From 13-2-20CM-66-19 sp036273735 (lineage in GTDB: Bacteria; Pseudomonadota; Gammaproteobacteria; Steroidobacterales; Steroidobacteraceae), in assembly GCA_036273735.1 (NCBI GenBank), contig DASUHA010000115.1, positions 1-64,000 of the forward strand: a stretch of 64,000 nucleotides of DNA. The letters run 5' to 3'. The position numbers and the translations under genes are program-made. The first letter of the stretch is position 1, and each line of letters starts with the position of its first letter. The notes under the pieces were generated by a model. It searched no databases. It was not told the origin of the DNA and saw only the letters and a list, made by a program, of their open reading frames with translations. Below are positions 45,056 through 53,900 of the stretch, one piece after another.

Positions 45056-45520
45056 TCAGCTCTGGAAGGTTCCGACTGTCTCCGCCTGGGCGATGACATG
45101 GGGCTGAGCCGTATCGAGCACATCCTTGACGCTCGCCTGAGGCGGCAGAGTCAGCTCCGGCACATCGAGCGCCAGCAGTCGGAAGTGATAGTGGTGCACT
45201 CCGTGGCCATGCGGTGGCTGCGGGCCGTCGTAAGTCCGGTTGCCGAAATCGTTCACCCCCATCGCGAGGGGGGTTCCCGCCTTGGATGAGCCGCTGCCCT
45301 CATCGAGGCCCTGGTACGCGGGCGGCACGTTGTAGACAGCCCAGTGCCGAAAGGTGCCTTTGGGCGCGTCGGGATCCTCGACGATTACGGCGAAGCTTCG
45401 TGTGTTGCGCGGAGCGTCCTGCCACTGGAGGGGCGGCGATACGTTGCCGCCATCCCTGCTATAGCGCTGCGGGATGCGCTGCCCGTTCGGGAACGCCGGA
45501 CTCGCGAGGCTGAATGCCAT
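45056..45520 (-). CDS. YbhB/YbcL family (phosphatidylethanolamine-binding-like) protein
   Basis: A 154-residue single-domain protein of the Raf-kinase-inhibitor/PEBP fold. Family motifs are SPPLQWQDAPRNTRSFAVIVEDPDAP (DPDAP ligand-pocket motif), FRHWAVYNVP and YDGPQPPHGHGVHHYHF. Bacterial members bind small anions, and their role is uncertain. The ATG at 45520 has a strong GAGGAG ribosome site 8 bases upstream, which decides the start over longer frames. No signal peptide. Confidence 0.9.
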   Translation of the reverse strand: MAFSLASPAFPNGQRIPQRYSRDGGNVSPPLQWQDAPRNTRSFAVIVEDPDAPKGTFRHWAVYNVPPAYQGLDEGSGSSKAGTPLAMGVNDFGNRTYDGPQPPHGHGVHHYHFRLLALDVPELTLPPQASVKDVLDTAQPHVIAQAETVGTFQS

Positions 45521-45660
45521 GTTGCGTCTCCTCACTGCGACCGAGCCTAGGTATGCAAACGGCGGGCCTGGCCTGTCTCTTTCGGGCGGTTCACCCCGCG
45601 TCGGTGCCGCTGATATAGTCAGGAATGAGTCCATAACCCACGGCAAGGTAGGGTCCGGTC

Positions 45661-46299
45661 ATGCGAATCGGTGTACTCGGTTCAGGCACCGTCGGCACGA
45701 CGCTCGCCGGCGGATTCGCGGCCCACGGCCACGAGGTGATGATCGGCTCGCGCGAGCCGGCGAAGCTCGCCGACTTCACTCGGCAGGCTCGCGGCGTGCG
45801 CGCCGGTACTCCCGAGGAAACCGCGAAGTTCGCCGAGCTCGCGGTGCTCGCCGTGAAGGGCTCTGCCGCTGCCGCCATGGTGCGCGCTGCCGGAGCCGCC
45901 AACCTCGCAGGCAAGGCGATGATCGATGTCACCAACCCGCTGGCGAATGCGCCGCCGGTGAATGGCGTGCTCGGATTCTTCACCTCTCTCGATGAGTCCC
46001 TGATGGAGCGCCTGCAGAAGGAGTTCCCGCAGATCCGTTTCGTCAAAGCTTTCAACTCCGTCGGCAGCGCGCGGATGGTCAATCCGGTGTACGCCGCCGG
46101 CAAGCCGAGCATGTTCATCTGTGGCGACGATCAGCCGGCCAAGGCGCTGGTCAGCGGGCTCCTCGACCAGCTCGGTTGGGAGACGGAAGACATGGGTGAG
46201 GTCGAGGCTGCCCGGGCAATCGAGCCCCTGTGCATACTCTGGTGCATTCCGGGTTTGCGGCAGAACCAATGGACGCACGCCTTCAAGCTACTCAAGTGA
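45661..46299 (+). CDS. NADPH-dependent F420 reductase-type oxidoreductase
   Basis: A 212-residue Rossmann-fold protein. The N-terminal dinucleotide motif GVLGSGTVGTTLAGGFAAHGHEV is followed by GSREPAKL, where the Arg favours NADP. The VTNPLAN and VKAFNSVGSARM blocks are typical of the small NADP oxidoreductases related to F420:NADPH reductase and ketopantoate reductase. Substrate unknown; F420 itself is not expected in most gammaproteobacteria. The last 31 bases overlap the start of the GNAT gene. Confidence 0.85.
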   Translation: MRIGVLGSGTVGTTLAGGFAAHGHEVMIGSREPAKLADFTRQARGVRAGTPEETAKFAELAVLAVKGSAAAAMVRAAGAANLAGKAMIDVTNPLANAPPVNGVLGFFTSLDESLMERLQKEFPQIRFVKAFNSVGSARMVNPVYAAGKPSMFICGDDQPAKALVSGLLDQLGWETEDMGEVEAARAIEPLCILWCIPGLRQNQWTHAFKLLK

Positions 46300-46772
46300 C
46301 GTCGCCCGGCCGGTTCCGGATCAGAGCCATCCGCCACGGCGACTACGAAGGGTGGCGCCCCCTCTGGGATGGTTACAATGCCTTTTACGGTCGCAGCGGC
46401 CCAACGGCCCTGCCGGAGTCGACCACCCGGATGACCTGGCAACGCTTCTTCGATCCCGCCGAGCCCGTGCATGCCTTGGTGGCGGAGGATGCCGGGCAGG
46501 ACAAAGTGGTGGGGCTGGCTCACTACCTCTACCATCGGAGCACGACGCGCCTGAACGACGTCTGCTATCTCCAGGACCTCTTCACTGATGCTGAGCTGCG
46601 TGGCCGCGGCATTGGGCGCAGTCTGATTCACTCTGTGTACGAAGCGGCGCGTGAGGTTGGCTGCAGCCGCGTATATTGGCAGACGCAGCTCACCAACAGG
46701 CCCGGTCGCGCCCTCTACGACCAGGTGGCCGATCACCAGGGCTTCATCGTCTACTCGCACGAGCTCGCCTGA
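46269..46772 (+). CDS. GNAT-family N-acetyltransferase
   Basis: A 167-residue acetyltransferase. The acetyl-CoA-binding motif is LFTDAELRGRGIGRSLIHS, with upstream beta strands (VVGLAHYLYHRST) and the downstream YWQTQLTNRPGRALYDQV region. It transfers an acetyl group from acetyl-CoA to an amine; the substrate is unknown. The ATG at 46269 is annotated; a GTG-initiated extension is less likely. It overlaps the end of the oxidoreductase gene and probably forms a short operon with it and the following DedA-rhodanese gene. Confidence 0.88.
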   Translation: MDARLQATQVTSPGRFRIRAIRHGDYEGWRPLWDGYNAFYGRSGPTALPESTTRMTWQRFFDPAEPVHALVAEDAGQDKVVGLAHYLYHRSTTRLNDVCYLQDLFTDAELRGRGIGRSLIHSVYEAAREVGCSRVYWQTQLTNRPGRALYDQVADHQGFIVYSHELA

Positions 46773-46795
46773 GGGAGTGGGGCTGGGCGGCAAAC

Positions 46796-47758
46796 ATGCA
46801 GACATGGGTGTCGCAGCTCGGGGCTCCGATTCTTTTCCTGCTGGTGCTGGCGCAGCAGGCGGGACTTCCTTACCCCATCACTCCGGTTCTGGTCATCGCG
46901 GGCGCCGCTTCCGTTCGAGGCGGCATGCCGGCCGCCGCGGTTATCGCGCTCAGCGTCGCCGCTGCGCTGATTGCCGACCTCGGTTGGTATGCGGCGGGAC
47001 TGCGGCTCGGTGGCCGCGCGCTCAAGGCGCTTTGCGCGCTCTCGCTCTCACCGGACTCCTGTGTGTCGGACTCCGAGCGCTGGTTCGGCCGGTTCGGCAC
47101 GCGCGTCCTCGTGGTTGCGAAGTTCGTTCCCGGCCTCGGGCTGATCTCATCTGCAATGGCTGGGGTGGCCCGTGCCCGGCTCGACGGATTCGTTCTCTAT
47201 GACGTGTTGGGTAACCTGCTCTGGGCAGGCACTGCGGTGGGTCTGGGTATTCTCTTTCACGGGGCGATCGCCGGCCTCCTGCGCGGGCTCGCCGAGCTCG
47301 GCTACTGGGGTGTGGCGCTGGTTTGTGCCGCCGTTGCGGCGTTCGTGGTGGTGAAGCTCAGGCAGCGGCGTGCGCTCATCCGCGAGCTGGGTGAGTCCCG
47401 CATCACGGTACTCGAGCTCAAGAGCCTGGTGGATGGCGGCGGCGCCCCCGTCATCATCGATGCGCTCGCGCCGTCCACCCGCTCGCGCGAAGGCATGATT
47501 CCGGGGGCGATCGGCGTCGAGGAGCTGCGGCTCGATTCCGGCTCCGCGTTGCTTCCCCAGGATGCCGAGGTCGTCGTCTATTGCGCATGTCCCAATGAGG
47601 CTTCCGCCGCGCGTATCGCGCAACAACTCATCCGTCTCGGCTGCGCGCGCGTGCGACCCCTAACCGGAGGGATATATGCGTGGAAGGAGGCCGGATTCGA
47701 CGTTCAGTTCAGATATCTGGAGAAGAATGCGCTCGCGAGAGCAGCGGCCCGGACGTGA
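46796..47758 (+). CDS. DedA/VTT membrane protein fused to a rhodanese domain
   Basis: A 320-residue fusion. Residues 1 to about 190 are a DedA (SNARE-associated/VTT) domain with the FGRFGTRVLVVAKFVPGLG motif and several membrane helices. Residues from about 205 are a rhodanese domain (VLELKSLVDGGGAPVIIDA, REGMIPGAIGVEEL) with an active-site Cys in VVYCACPNE. DedA proteins are lipid scramblase or undecaprenyl/phospholipid-handling proteins; the rhodanese end would carry persulfide or a redox function. This architecture recurs in proteobacteria. The gene's last 55 bases overlap the convergent hydrolase gene. Confidence 0.87.
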   Translation: MQTWVSQLGAPILFLLVLAQQAGLPYPITPVLVIAGAASVRGGMPAAAVIALSVAAALIADLGWYAAGLRLGGRALKALCALSLSPDSCVSDSERWFGRFGTRVLVVAKFVPGLGLISSAMAGVARARLDGFVLYDVLGNLLWAGTAVGLGILFHGAIAGLLRGLAELGYWGVALVCAAVAAFVVVKLRQRRALIRELGESRITVLELKSLVDGGGAPVIIDALAPSTRSREGMIPGAIGVEELRLDSGSALLPQDAEVVVYCACPNEASAARIAQQLIRLGCARVRPLTGGIYAWKEAGFDVQFRYLEKNALARAAART

Positions 47759-48828
47759 AGCTGATCGCGATCGATTCCCGCGTGGTCGACACAGAGCTCC
47801 GGCTCGGCTTTCTTGCCGGTTGCGGTGCAGCTTGCGAAGAAAGTGTAGTGCCCGGCTCCCGGAAAGATGACGAGCCGACTGCCGGAGATGTGGGCCGCAA
47901 AATACCTGGCGTTGACGGTCACGGGCTCGATGGCGTCCGCCGAGCCAGCCACGATCTCCACGGGGATTGAGATCCCGGCGAGACTGTCGGGCGTGAGCAC
48001 CATGCCGAGCGCCGGGGCGATCGCGAACACTGCTCGGACCCGCGGGTCGCGATAGCTCGAGCCGGCGCCCCTAACGGCGGCCCGGTATCCGGGATCCGTC
48101 TTGAGCAGTGTCACGACCCGGCTGATCAGGGTCGGGAACTCAGGAGGAGACACGCAGCTGCGGCCATGAGGATCGCGCTCACATGAGTCGAAGAGCGCAG
48201 TCGAGCTTCGGCCGCCGGCGATCTCGATGACCGTATAGCCTCCGAGCGAGAAGCCGGCTGCACCGATGCGGCGCGGATCGATCCGCGGTGCGAACTGCGG
48301 ATCGGCCAACATGCCGTCGATCACCGCGCTCAGATCCCGCGCGCGCAACCACCAGAGCGTGAAGCCCTGCGCGGTATAAGGCTCGAGCGCGTCGTTTCCA
48401 GGATGGTTCACCGCCACGGCGATGAACCCATGGGCGGCGAGCCGCGTGCCGAGCCACGCCATGGCGAGCGCAGAGCCGCCGGTCCCGTGAGAGACCACCA
48501 CCAGTGGGAACCTGTTCGGCGCCGCGGCGAGAGATGCGTCAGTTGCGGCCCTGCCGGCGCGCGCGAGCGGCGCTCCGGGCGGCCCAATCCACTGCTGCTC
48601 TTCCCGGGCGACCGGCGCGGCCGGATACCATACGGTTGCCAGGAGTGCGTGGATCTTCGCGCCTCGCCAGTCATAGGGCTCCGGCGGAGCGAACCGGCGC
48701 ATGGCAACGCCAACTTTGTAAGACGCACCGACCGGTCCAGCCGCCGCGACGGTGCTCATGAAGCAGACTATGACTGCGCTCACGAGCAGCCCGCAGGATC
48801 TTGCGGCTGCTATGGCGGGGATCTTCAC
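47704..48828 (-). CDS. exported alpha/beta hydrolase (PAF-acetylhydrolase / dienelactone hydrolase-like)
   Basis: About 374 residues with a signal peptide (ending near STVAAAG). The fold's oxyanion region is VVVSHGTGG, the nucleophile elbow is GFSLGG (Ser), the acid is in GSADAIEP and the catalytic His is in GAGHYTFF. It hydrolyses an ester or lactone in the periplasm or outside. The GTG at 48828, two bases after the Lnt-like stop and with GAGG 6 bases upstream, is the best start; an ATG at 48852 would overlap the preceding gene. Its 3' end overlaps DedA-rhodanese tail to tail. Confidence 0.85.
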   Translation of the reverse strand: MKIPAIAAARSCGLLVSAVIVCFMSTVAAAGPVGASYKVGVAMRRFAPPEPYDWRGAKIHALLATVWYPAAPVAREEQQWIGPPGAPLARAGRAATDASLAAAPNRFPLVVVSHGTGGSALAMAWLGTRLAAHGFIAVAVNHPGNDALEPYTAQGFTLWWLRARDLSAVIDGMLADPQFAPRIDPRRIGAAGFSLGGYTVIEIAGGRSSTALFDSCERDPHGRSCVSPPEFPTLISRVVTLLKTDPGYRAAVRGAGSSYRDPRVRAVFAIAPALGMVLTPDSLAGISIPVEIVAGSADAIEPVTVNARYFAAHISGSRLVIFPGAGHYTFFASCTATGKKAEPELCVDHAGIDRDQLHVRAAALASAFFSRYLN

Positions 48829-48829
48829 A

Positions 48830-50287
48830 TTACGCCTCGTCGGGAAGCCCATTTGTAGAGGCACTCGTGTTGGCTCCACGCAGCGCCGGCTGCGCGCGCG
48901 AGCTGCGCAAGAGTGATGCGCCAACGAGCGCGGACCCGAAGGCCAGACAGAGCCAGCCGAATAGATCGCCTATCCGATCATAAAGCGTCGCACCGCCGCG
49001 CCCGGAGAGGGGAAGCTCGCCCACGAGGGTCGTGAAACCGGCGGTCGTAGGAGCCCTCGCGACGATCCGGCCATAACGATCGTTGAGAGTCAGGAGTCCG
49101 TTACGTGCGCTTCGCGCCATGGGGACGCCGTTCTCGACGCTTCTCAATACCGCATCGCGGGCATGAAACCAGGCGTCGGCGCCGAAATCCCATGCCGGTA
49201 CAGCCAGCAGCTTCGGCCGCGTTGCCACCTCATCGCTGCGCAGCATGCGTTGGTAATCCATGTCGAGGCAGATCTCGACTCCGGTCCCCTCCGGCAGTAC
49301 GACGGGCCCCGCACCTGGCTTGAACACCGATGACTCGAGGACGGGAACCAGATGCCGCTTCTCGTATGTCGTCGGGGCCGCTGTGCCGGGCCTGAAGGCC
49401 CAGGCAACGTTTCGCGGCGCGCCATCGACGACCGCGGCGAACCCGGCGATGAGCGTCGCGCCCGCGGATTGGGCCGCGGAAGCCAGCTTTCCCTGCGCGA
49501 GGGCCTGGAGGGTCGGGTCGATCCGCGAGATGTTCTCAGGCAGCACCACGAGCTGCACGCCGCGCCCGCGGAGCTGCGCGATCTGTGTGGCATAGGCATC
49601 GACAGCCGCCAGCTCCGCCCCGTCGTCTTCTTTCTGGTGCGGCCCCACAGTGCCGTCGCCGTCGATGAGGGCTACGCGCATGCTGCCGGTTGCCGGTGTC
49701 GAGATACGCCAGTAGCCGTAGGCGGCATTCACGCCAAAGAGCACGAGGGCGAGGACGAAGGGAGCGGCGCTGCGCGCTCTCAACCCGAGCGCCAATCCCG
49801 CGGCCACTGCGCCGATGAGGAAGGTGATTACACAGAACCCGAGCAGCGCCGCGCTCTGCACCAGTACCGGGGCGCTGACCTCGGCCGTGGCCGGTGAAGC
49901 GATGGACCCCGCGGTACCCAGGAGCGACAACAGCAGATCGAATGCCGTCCAGAGCGCGGCAAAGGTCAGGATGGCGGGTATGCCGCCGAGCGTCGGCCGG
50001 ACGCGGCGCGAACCCAGGACGGCAAGGGCAAAGAGCAGTCCCGGCACGATCGGGTAGAAGGCCAACACCGGCAGCGGCAGGATGCCGAGGTACGCCTGCA
50101 GCATGTTGGTCGTTCCCAGGGCGAAGGCTACCCAGGATGCGAGCAGTACGACCCAAGGCTTCGAGTCGCCGTAGGCGAGCCAGAGCACGGGCACGGGCGC
50201 GATCCAGGCGAGCCACCAGTGAGTGCCCAGGCCCAGGGAGAGATAAAACCCCGCTGCACTGAGGAGTGCGCAGATGATGGCGATCAT
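48830..50287 (-). CDS. apolipoprotein N-acyltransferase-like membrane protein (Lnt-type nitrilase fold)
   Basis: A 485-residue protein with six or so membrane helices in the first 210 residues, a carbon-nitrogen hydrolase domain and a final membrane helix near 460. The catalytic set is present: Glu in VVLPENISR, Lys in YEKRHLVPV and Cys in VEICLDMDY. Lnt adds the third acyl chain to lipoproteins. This copy is an orphan next to a TetR regulator rather than beside corC, where the housekeeping lnt usually lies, so it may be a specialised paralogue. Its start overlaps the TetR stop (ATGA). Confidence 0.82.
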   Translation of the reverse strand: MIAIICALLSAAGFYLSLGLGTHWWLAWIAPVPVLWLAYGDSKPWVVLLASWVAFALGTTNMLQAYLGILPLPVLAFYPIVPGLLFALAVLGSRRVRPTLGGIPAILTFAALWTAFDLLLSLLGTAGSIASPATAEVSAPVLVQSAALLGFCVITFLIGAVAAGLALGLRARSAAPFVLALVLFGVNAAYGYWRISTPATGSMRVALIDGDGTVGPHQKEDDGAELAAVDAYATQIAQLRGRGVQLVVLPENISRIDPTLQALAQGKLASAAQSAGATLIAGFAAVVDGAPRNVAWAFRPGTAAPTTYEKRHLVPVLESSVFKPGAGPVVLPEGTGVEICLDMDYQRMLRSDEVATRPKLLAVPAWDFGADAWFHARDAVLRSVENGVPMARSARNGLLTLNDRYGRIVARAPTTAGFTTLVGELPLSGRGGATLYDRIGDLFGWLCLAFGSALVGASLLRSSRAQPALRGANTSASTNGLPDEA

Positions 50288-50865
50288 TTGAGTTTCTCCA
50301 GCAGGAAGGATCGAAAGACGCGTCGCATGGCGCGGCGGTAGAGCGCACGAAACTCCTCTTCCCCGCCCGCGATGCGTCCGGCGCGATAGAGCGTCACGAG
50401 ACCCTGGCTGAGCGCCGAGTTGATCAGCACGATCTCGACCGGCGGTGCCGCCGCGACGGCACCCTGTCGGATGCCTTCCTCGAGCACGCTCAGCTGGATG
50501 TTGCCCGCAGGCGAGCGGCCGGCTGCGAAATCGTCCGGGTAGCGCCGGGCCTTGCGGGAGGGAAGGAGAAAGGCCGCCTCGAAGCGCCGCGGCTCGCGCA
50601 GGGCGAAATCGAGAAAAGCCTCGCCCATCTGCTCGATTTTCGCGAGTCCCGCGACGGCCGGCAACGCCTGAACACGGGCCGACCATTCATCGAGCGCATC
50701 GAGCACCAAGGCATCGATCAGCGCCTCCTTGCTGGCGAAATGCCGATAGATGGCCATGGGCGTGATGCCGACCTTGGCGGCAACCTCGCGCAGCGACAGC
50801 CCTTCGAGTCCCTTCCGGTCGAAGGCCTTGCGGGCTGCAGCCAGGATCTTCTCTCGCGTGCTCAC
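50284..50865 (-). CDS. TetR-family transcriptional repressor
   Basis: A 193-residue regulator. The TetR_N helix-turn-helix is REKILAAARKAFDRKGLEG followed by LREVAAKVGITPMAIYRHF. The C-terminal ligand domain is unassigned. The GTG at 50865 is preferred because a perfect operator-like repeat lies immediately upstream, which would be part of the coding frame if the GTG/TTG-like codons further out were used. It leads a two- or three-gene operon with the Lnt-like and exported hydrolase genes, and probably represses it. Confidence 0.9.
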   Translation of the reverse strand: MSTREKILAAARKAFDRKGLEGLSLREVAAKVGITPMAIYRHFASKEALIDALVLDALDEWSARVQALPAVAGLAKIEQMGEAFLDFALREPRRFEAAFLLPSRKARRYPDDFAAGRSPAGNIQLSVLEEGIRQGAVAAAPPVEIVLINSALSQGLVTLYRAGRIAGGEEEFRALYRRAMRRVFRSFLLEKLK

Positions 50866-50880
50866 GTATACAGTGTATAC
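50866..50880 (-). promoter_or_regulatory. GTATAC-AGT-GTATAC operator abutting the TetR start
   Basis: Two copies of the self-complementary hexamer GTATAC (50866-50871 and 50875-50880) separated by three bases. The repeat begins at the base next to the chosen GTG. It includes TATAC words that could serve as a -10 box. This is a typical layout for TetR autorepression. Confidence 0.6.
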
Positions 50881-50936
50881 ATGAGGCGCGCGGGTTTGCA
50901 AGGCGGCCGCTCTGGGCCAGGACCCGGGGGCGCGAG

Positions 50937-53900
50937 CTACACGAGTACCCGCTCGATGCCGCCCTTGTTCGCCCGTGCGACATAGGCGGCCATCCAGTTC
51001 TCACCCAGGATGTGTCGGGCGATCTCGACGACGATGTAGTCAGCGTCCAGATCGGCGTCCTCGTTATAGCGCTTGAGGCCCTGCAGGCAGGATGGACAGG
51101 ACGTCAGGATCTTCACCTGCGCAGAACCGGTTGCGCGCAGCCTCTCTGCGCCCGCGCGAACCTCCTCCTCCTTGCGAAAGCGCACTTGAGTCGACACGTC
51201 GGGCCGCGCAATGGCCAGCGTGCCCGATTCGCCGCAGCAGCGCTCGTTCTTCTCGATGCGGCCGTTGCGCGAGTCGTTCATCAGCGTGTTGACGACTTTC
51301 AGAGGGTCGTGGCTCTTCATCGGCGAATGACAGGGGTCGTGATACATGTAGCGCGTACCGGTCACGCCTTCGAGCCGCACCCCTTTCTCCATCAGATACT
51401 CGTGGATGTCGATGATCCGCGAGCCCGGAAATATTTCCTCGAACTTGTAGCCCTGCAACTGGTCGTAACAGGTGCCGCAGCTCACCACCACGGTGCGGAT
51501 GTCCAGATAGTTGAGCGTGTTCGCAACGCGGTGGAAGAGGACGCGGTTGTCGGTGGTGATCTTTTGCGCTCGGTCGAGCTGACCCGCACCCCGCTGCGGA
51601 TAGCCGCAGCAGAGGTATCCCGGAGGTAAAACGGTCTGCACCCCGACATGCCAGAGCATCGCCTGGGTGGCTATTCCAACCTGCGAGAAGAGCCGTTCCG
51701 AGCCGCACCCCGGGAAGTAGAATACCGCCTCGGAGTCGCTGCTGGTCGCCGCCGGATCGCGGATGATCGGCACGTAGTCGGGGTTCTCGATGTCGAGCAG
51801 CGCGCGCGCCGTTTTCTTCGGCAGCCCGGCGGGCATGCGCTTGTTGACGAAATGCACCACCTGCTCGCGTATCGCCGGCCTGCCAGTGGTAGCGGGTGGG
51901 CGGCGGATCTGTGTCCGCGCCAGGCCCTTCAGCATTCCATGTGCGGTGCGCTGCGCGCGGTAGCCCCACTCGATCATGAGCTTGCGCGCGACCCGGACGG
52001 TCTCCGGCCGGGTCGCATTGAGGAAGAACATCGAGGCGGCGGTGCCGGCATTGAAGCGTTTCCTGCCCACCCGCCGCAGCAGGTCGCGCATGGCCATCGA
52101 CACATCGCCGAAATCGATGTCCACGGGGCAGGGGCTCGAGCACTTGTGGCAAAGGGTGCAATGGTCCCCAACGTCGGCGAACTCGTCCCAGTGCCTGAGG
52201 CTCACGCCGCGGCGGGTCTGCTCCTCGTAGAGGAAGGCCTCGATGAGAAGCGAGGTCGCCAGAATCTTGTTGCGCGGGCTATAGAGGAGGTTGGCGCGCG
52301 GCACGTGCGTCGCGCATACGGGTTTGCACTTGCCGCAGCGCAGGCAGTCCTTGACGGAATCGGCGATCGTGCCGATGTCCGACTGCTGCATGATGAGCGA
52401 CTCGTGTCCGAGGAGGTTGAAGCTCGGCGTGTACGCATTCGAGAGATCGCCGCCGGGCAGGAGCTTGCCCAGGTTGAACCGGCCCTGCGGGTCGACCGCC
52501 TGCTTGTAGGCGCGGAACTCCACGACCTCAGCATCCTCCAGGAATTCCAGTTTCGTAATGCCGATACCGTGCTCGCCGGAGATGACTCCATCCAGGCGGC
52601 GGGCAATGCCCATGATGCGGGCGACCGCCGCCGTGGCCGTTCGCAACATCTCGTAATCGTCCGAGTTGACGGGAATATTCGTGTGGACGTTGCCGTCACC
52701 GGCATGCATGTGCAGCGCTACGAAGACGCGTCCGCGCAGAACGCGCCGATGAACGTCCCCGCAGGAAGCCAGAATAGGGGCGAAAACCCTCCCGTTGAAA
52801 ATGTGCTGCAGGGGCGCACGCAACTCGCGCTTCCACGAGACACGGATCGAGCGGTCCTGCACCACATCGAAGACACGCAAAGCCGCATCGTCGGCCAGGC
52901 GGGCACGCAGCTCCGGCATCGGTTCGCAACGCAGGGTCTCGAGCTGTGGCAGGGCTTCCTCGAGGCGGGTGTCGAGATGCGCTGCGAGCCAGCTCCAGCG
53001 CATGCGGACATCCGCGAGCAGTCGGCGCGCCTGCGAGGTCCGTTCGCCGATGACCTCCTCATCCGGCAGATCGCCGAGCTCGGCATCCTCGGCACGCGCC
53101 AGCGGCAGTGGCGCCGCGAACAGGGTCTCGAGCTCATCGATGAGGGCGAGCTTGTTGGCCATCGACAGCTCGATGTTGATACGCTCGATCTCGTCCGTGT
53201 ATTCGCCCATGCGGGCGAGCGGCAGCACGACGTCCTCGTTGATCTTGAACGCGTTCGTGTGCCGCGCGATCGCGGCAGTCCGCGCGCGGTCCAGCCAGAA
53301 TTTGCGCCGGGCTTCCGCGCTCACGGCGATGAACCCCTCACCGCTGCGTGCGTTGGCGATGCGTACCACATGGGATGTGGCCGCGGCGACGGCCGTTTCA
53401 TCGTCGCCGACGATGTCGCCGAAGAGTCCCATCTTCGGCAGCGAGCCCCGCTTGGACTTGGTGGTGTAGCCTACGGCCCGCAGATACCGCTCATCCATGT
53501 GCTCGAGCCCTGCGAGACGGACGCTGCCGTGGGCGGCGAGGCCATCGAGATACTCCTTGATCTCGACGATCGCCGGGACTGCATCGCGTGCCTGGCCAAA
53601 GAACTCGAGACATACCGTGCGCGTGTGGGCGGGACTGCGGTGCAGCACCCAGCGCGAGGAAGTGATGATGCCGTCGCAGCCTTCCTTCTGCACGCCCGGC
53701 AGACCGCCCAGAAACTTGTCGGTCACGTCCTTGCCGAGCCCCACCTTGCGGAACCTGCGTCCGGGTATCCGCAGCGTTTGTCTGCGCAACAGGGGGGCTT
53801 GGTCCGGCGGCTCTCTGCCGTCCTTCCAGAGCAATTCGAACTCGGCGGTCTCGACGTCGTGGATTTTCCCACGGTTGTGGGCGACGCGGCTCACTTCCAG

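Noticed and set aside
45612..45620. GATATAGTC word shared by the regions upstream of the NADP oxidoreductase (45613) and exonuclease III (61340)
   Set aside because: TATAGT is a fair -10 match in both, but no -35 box is convincing and a 9-base match can occur by chance in 64 kb.
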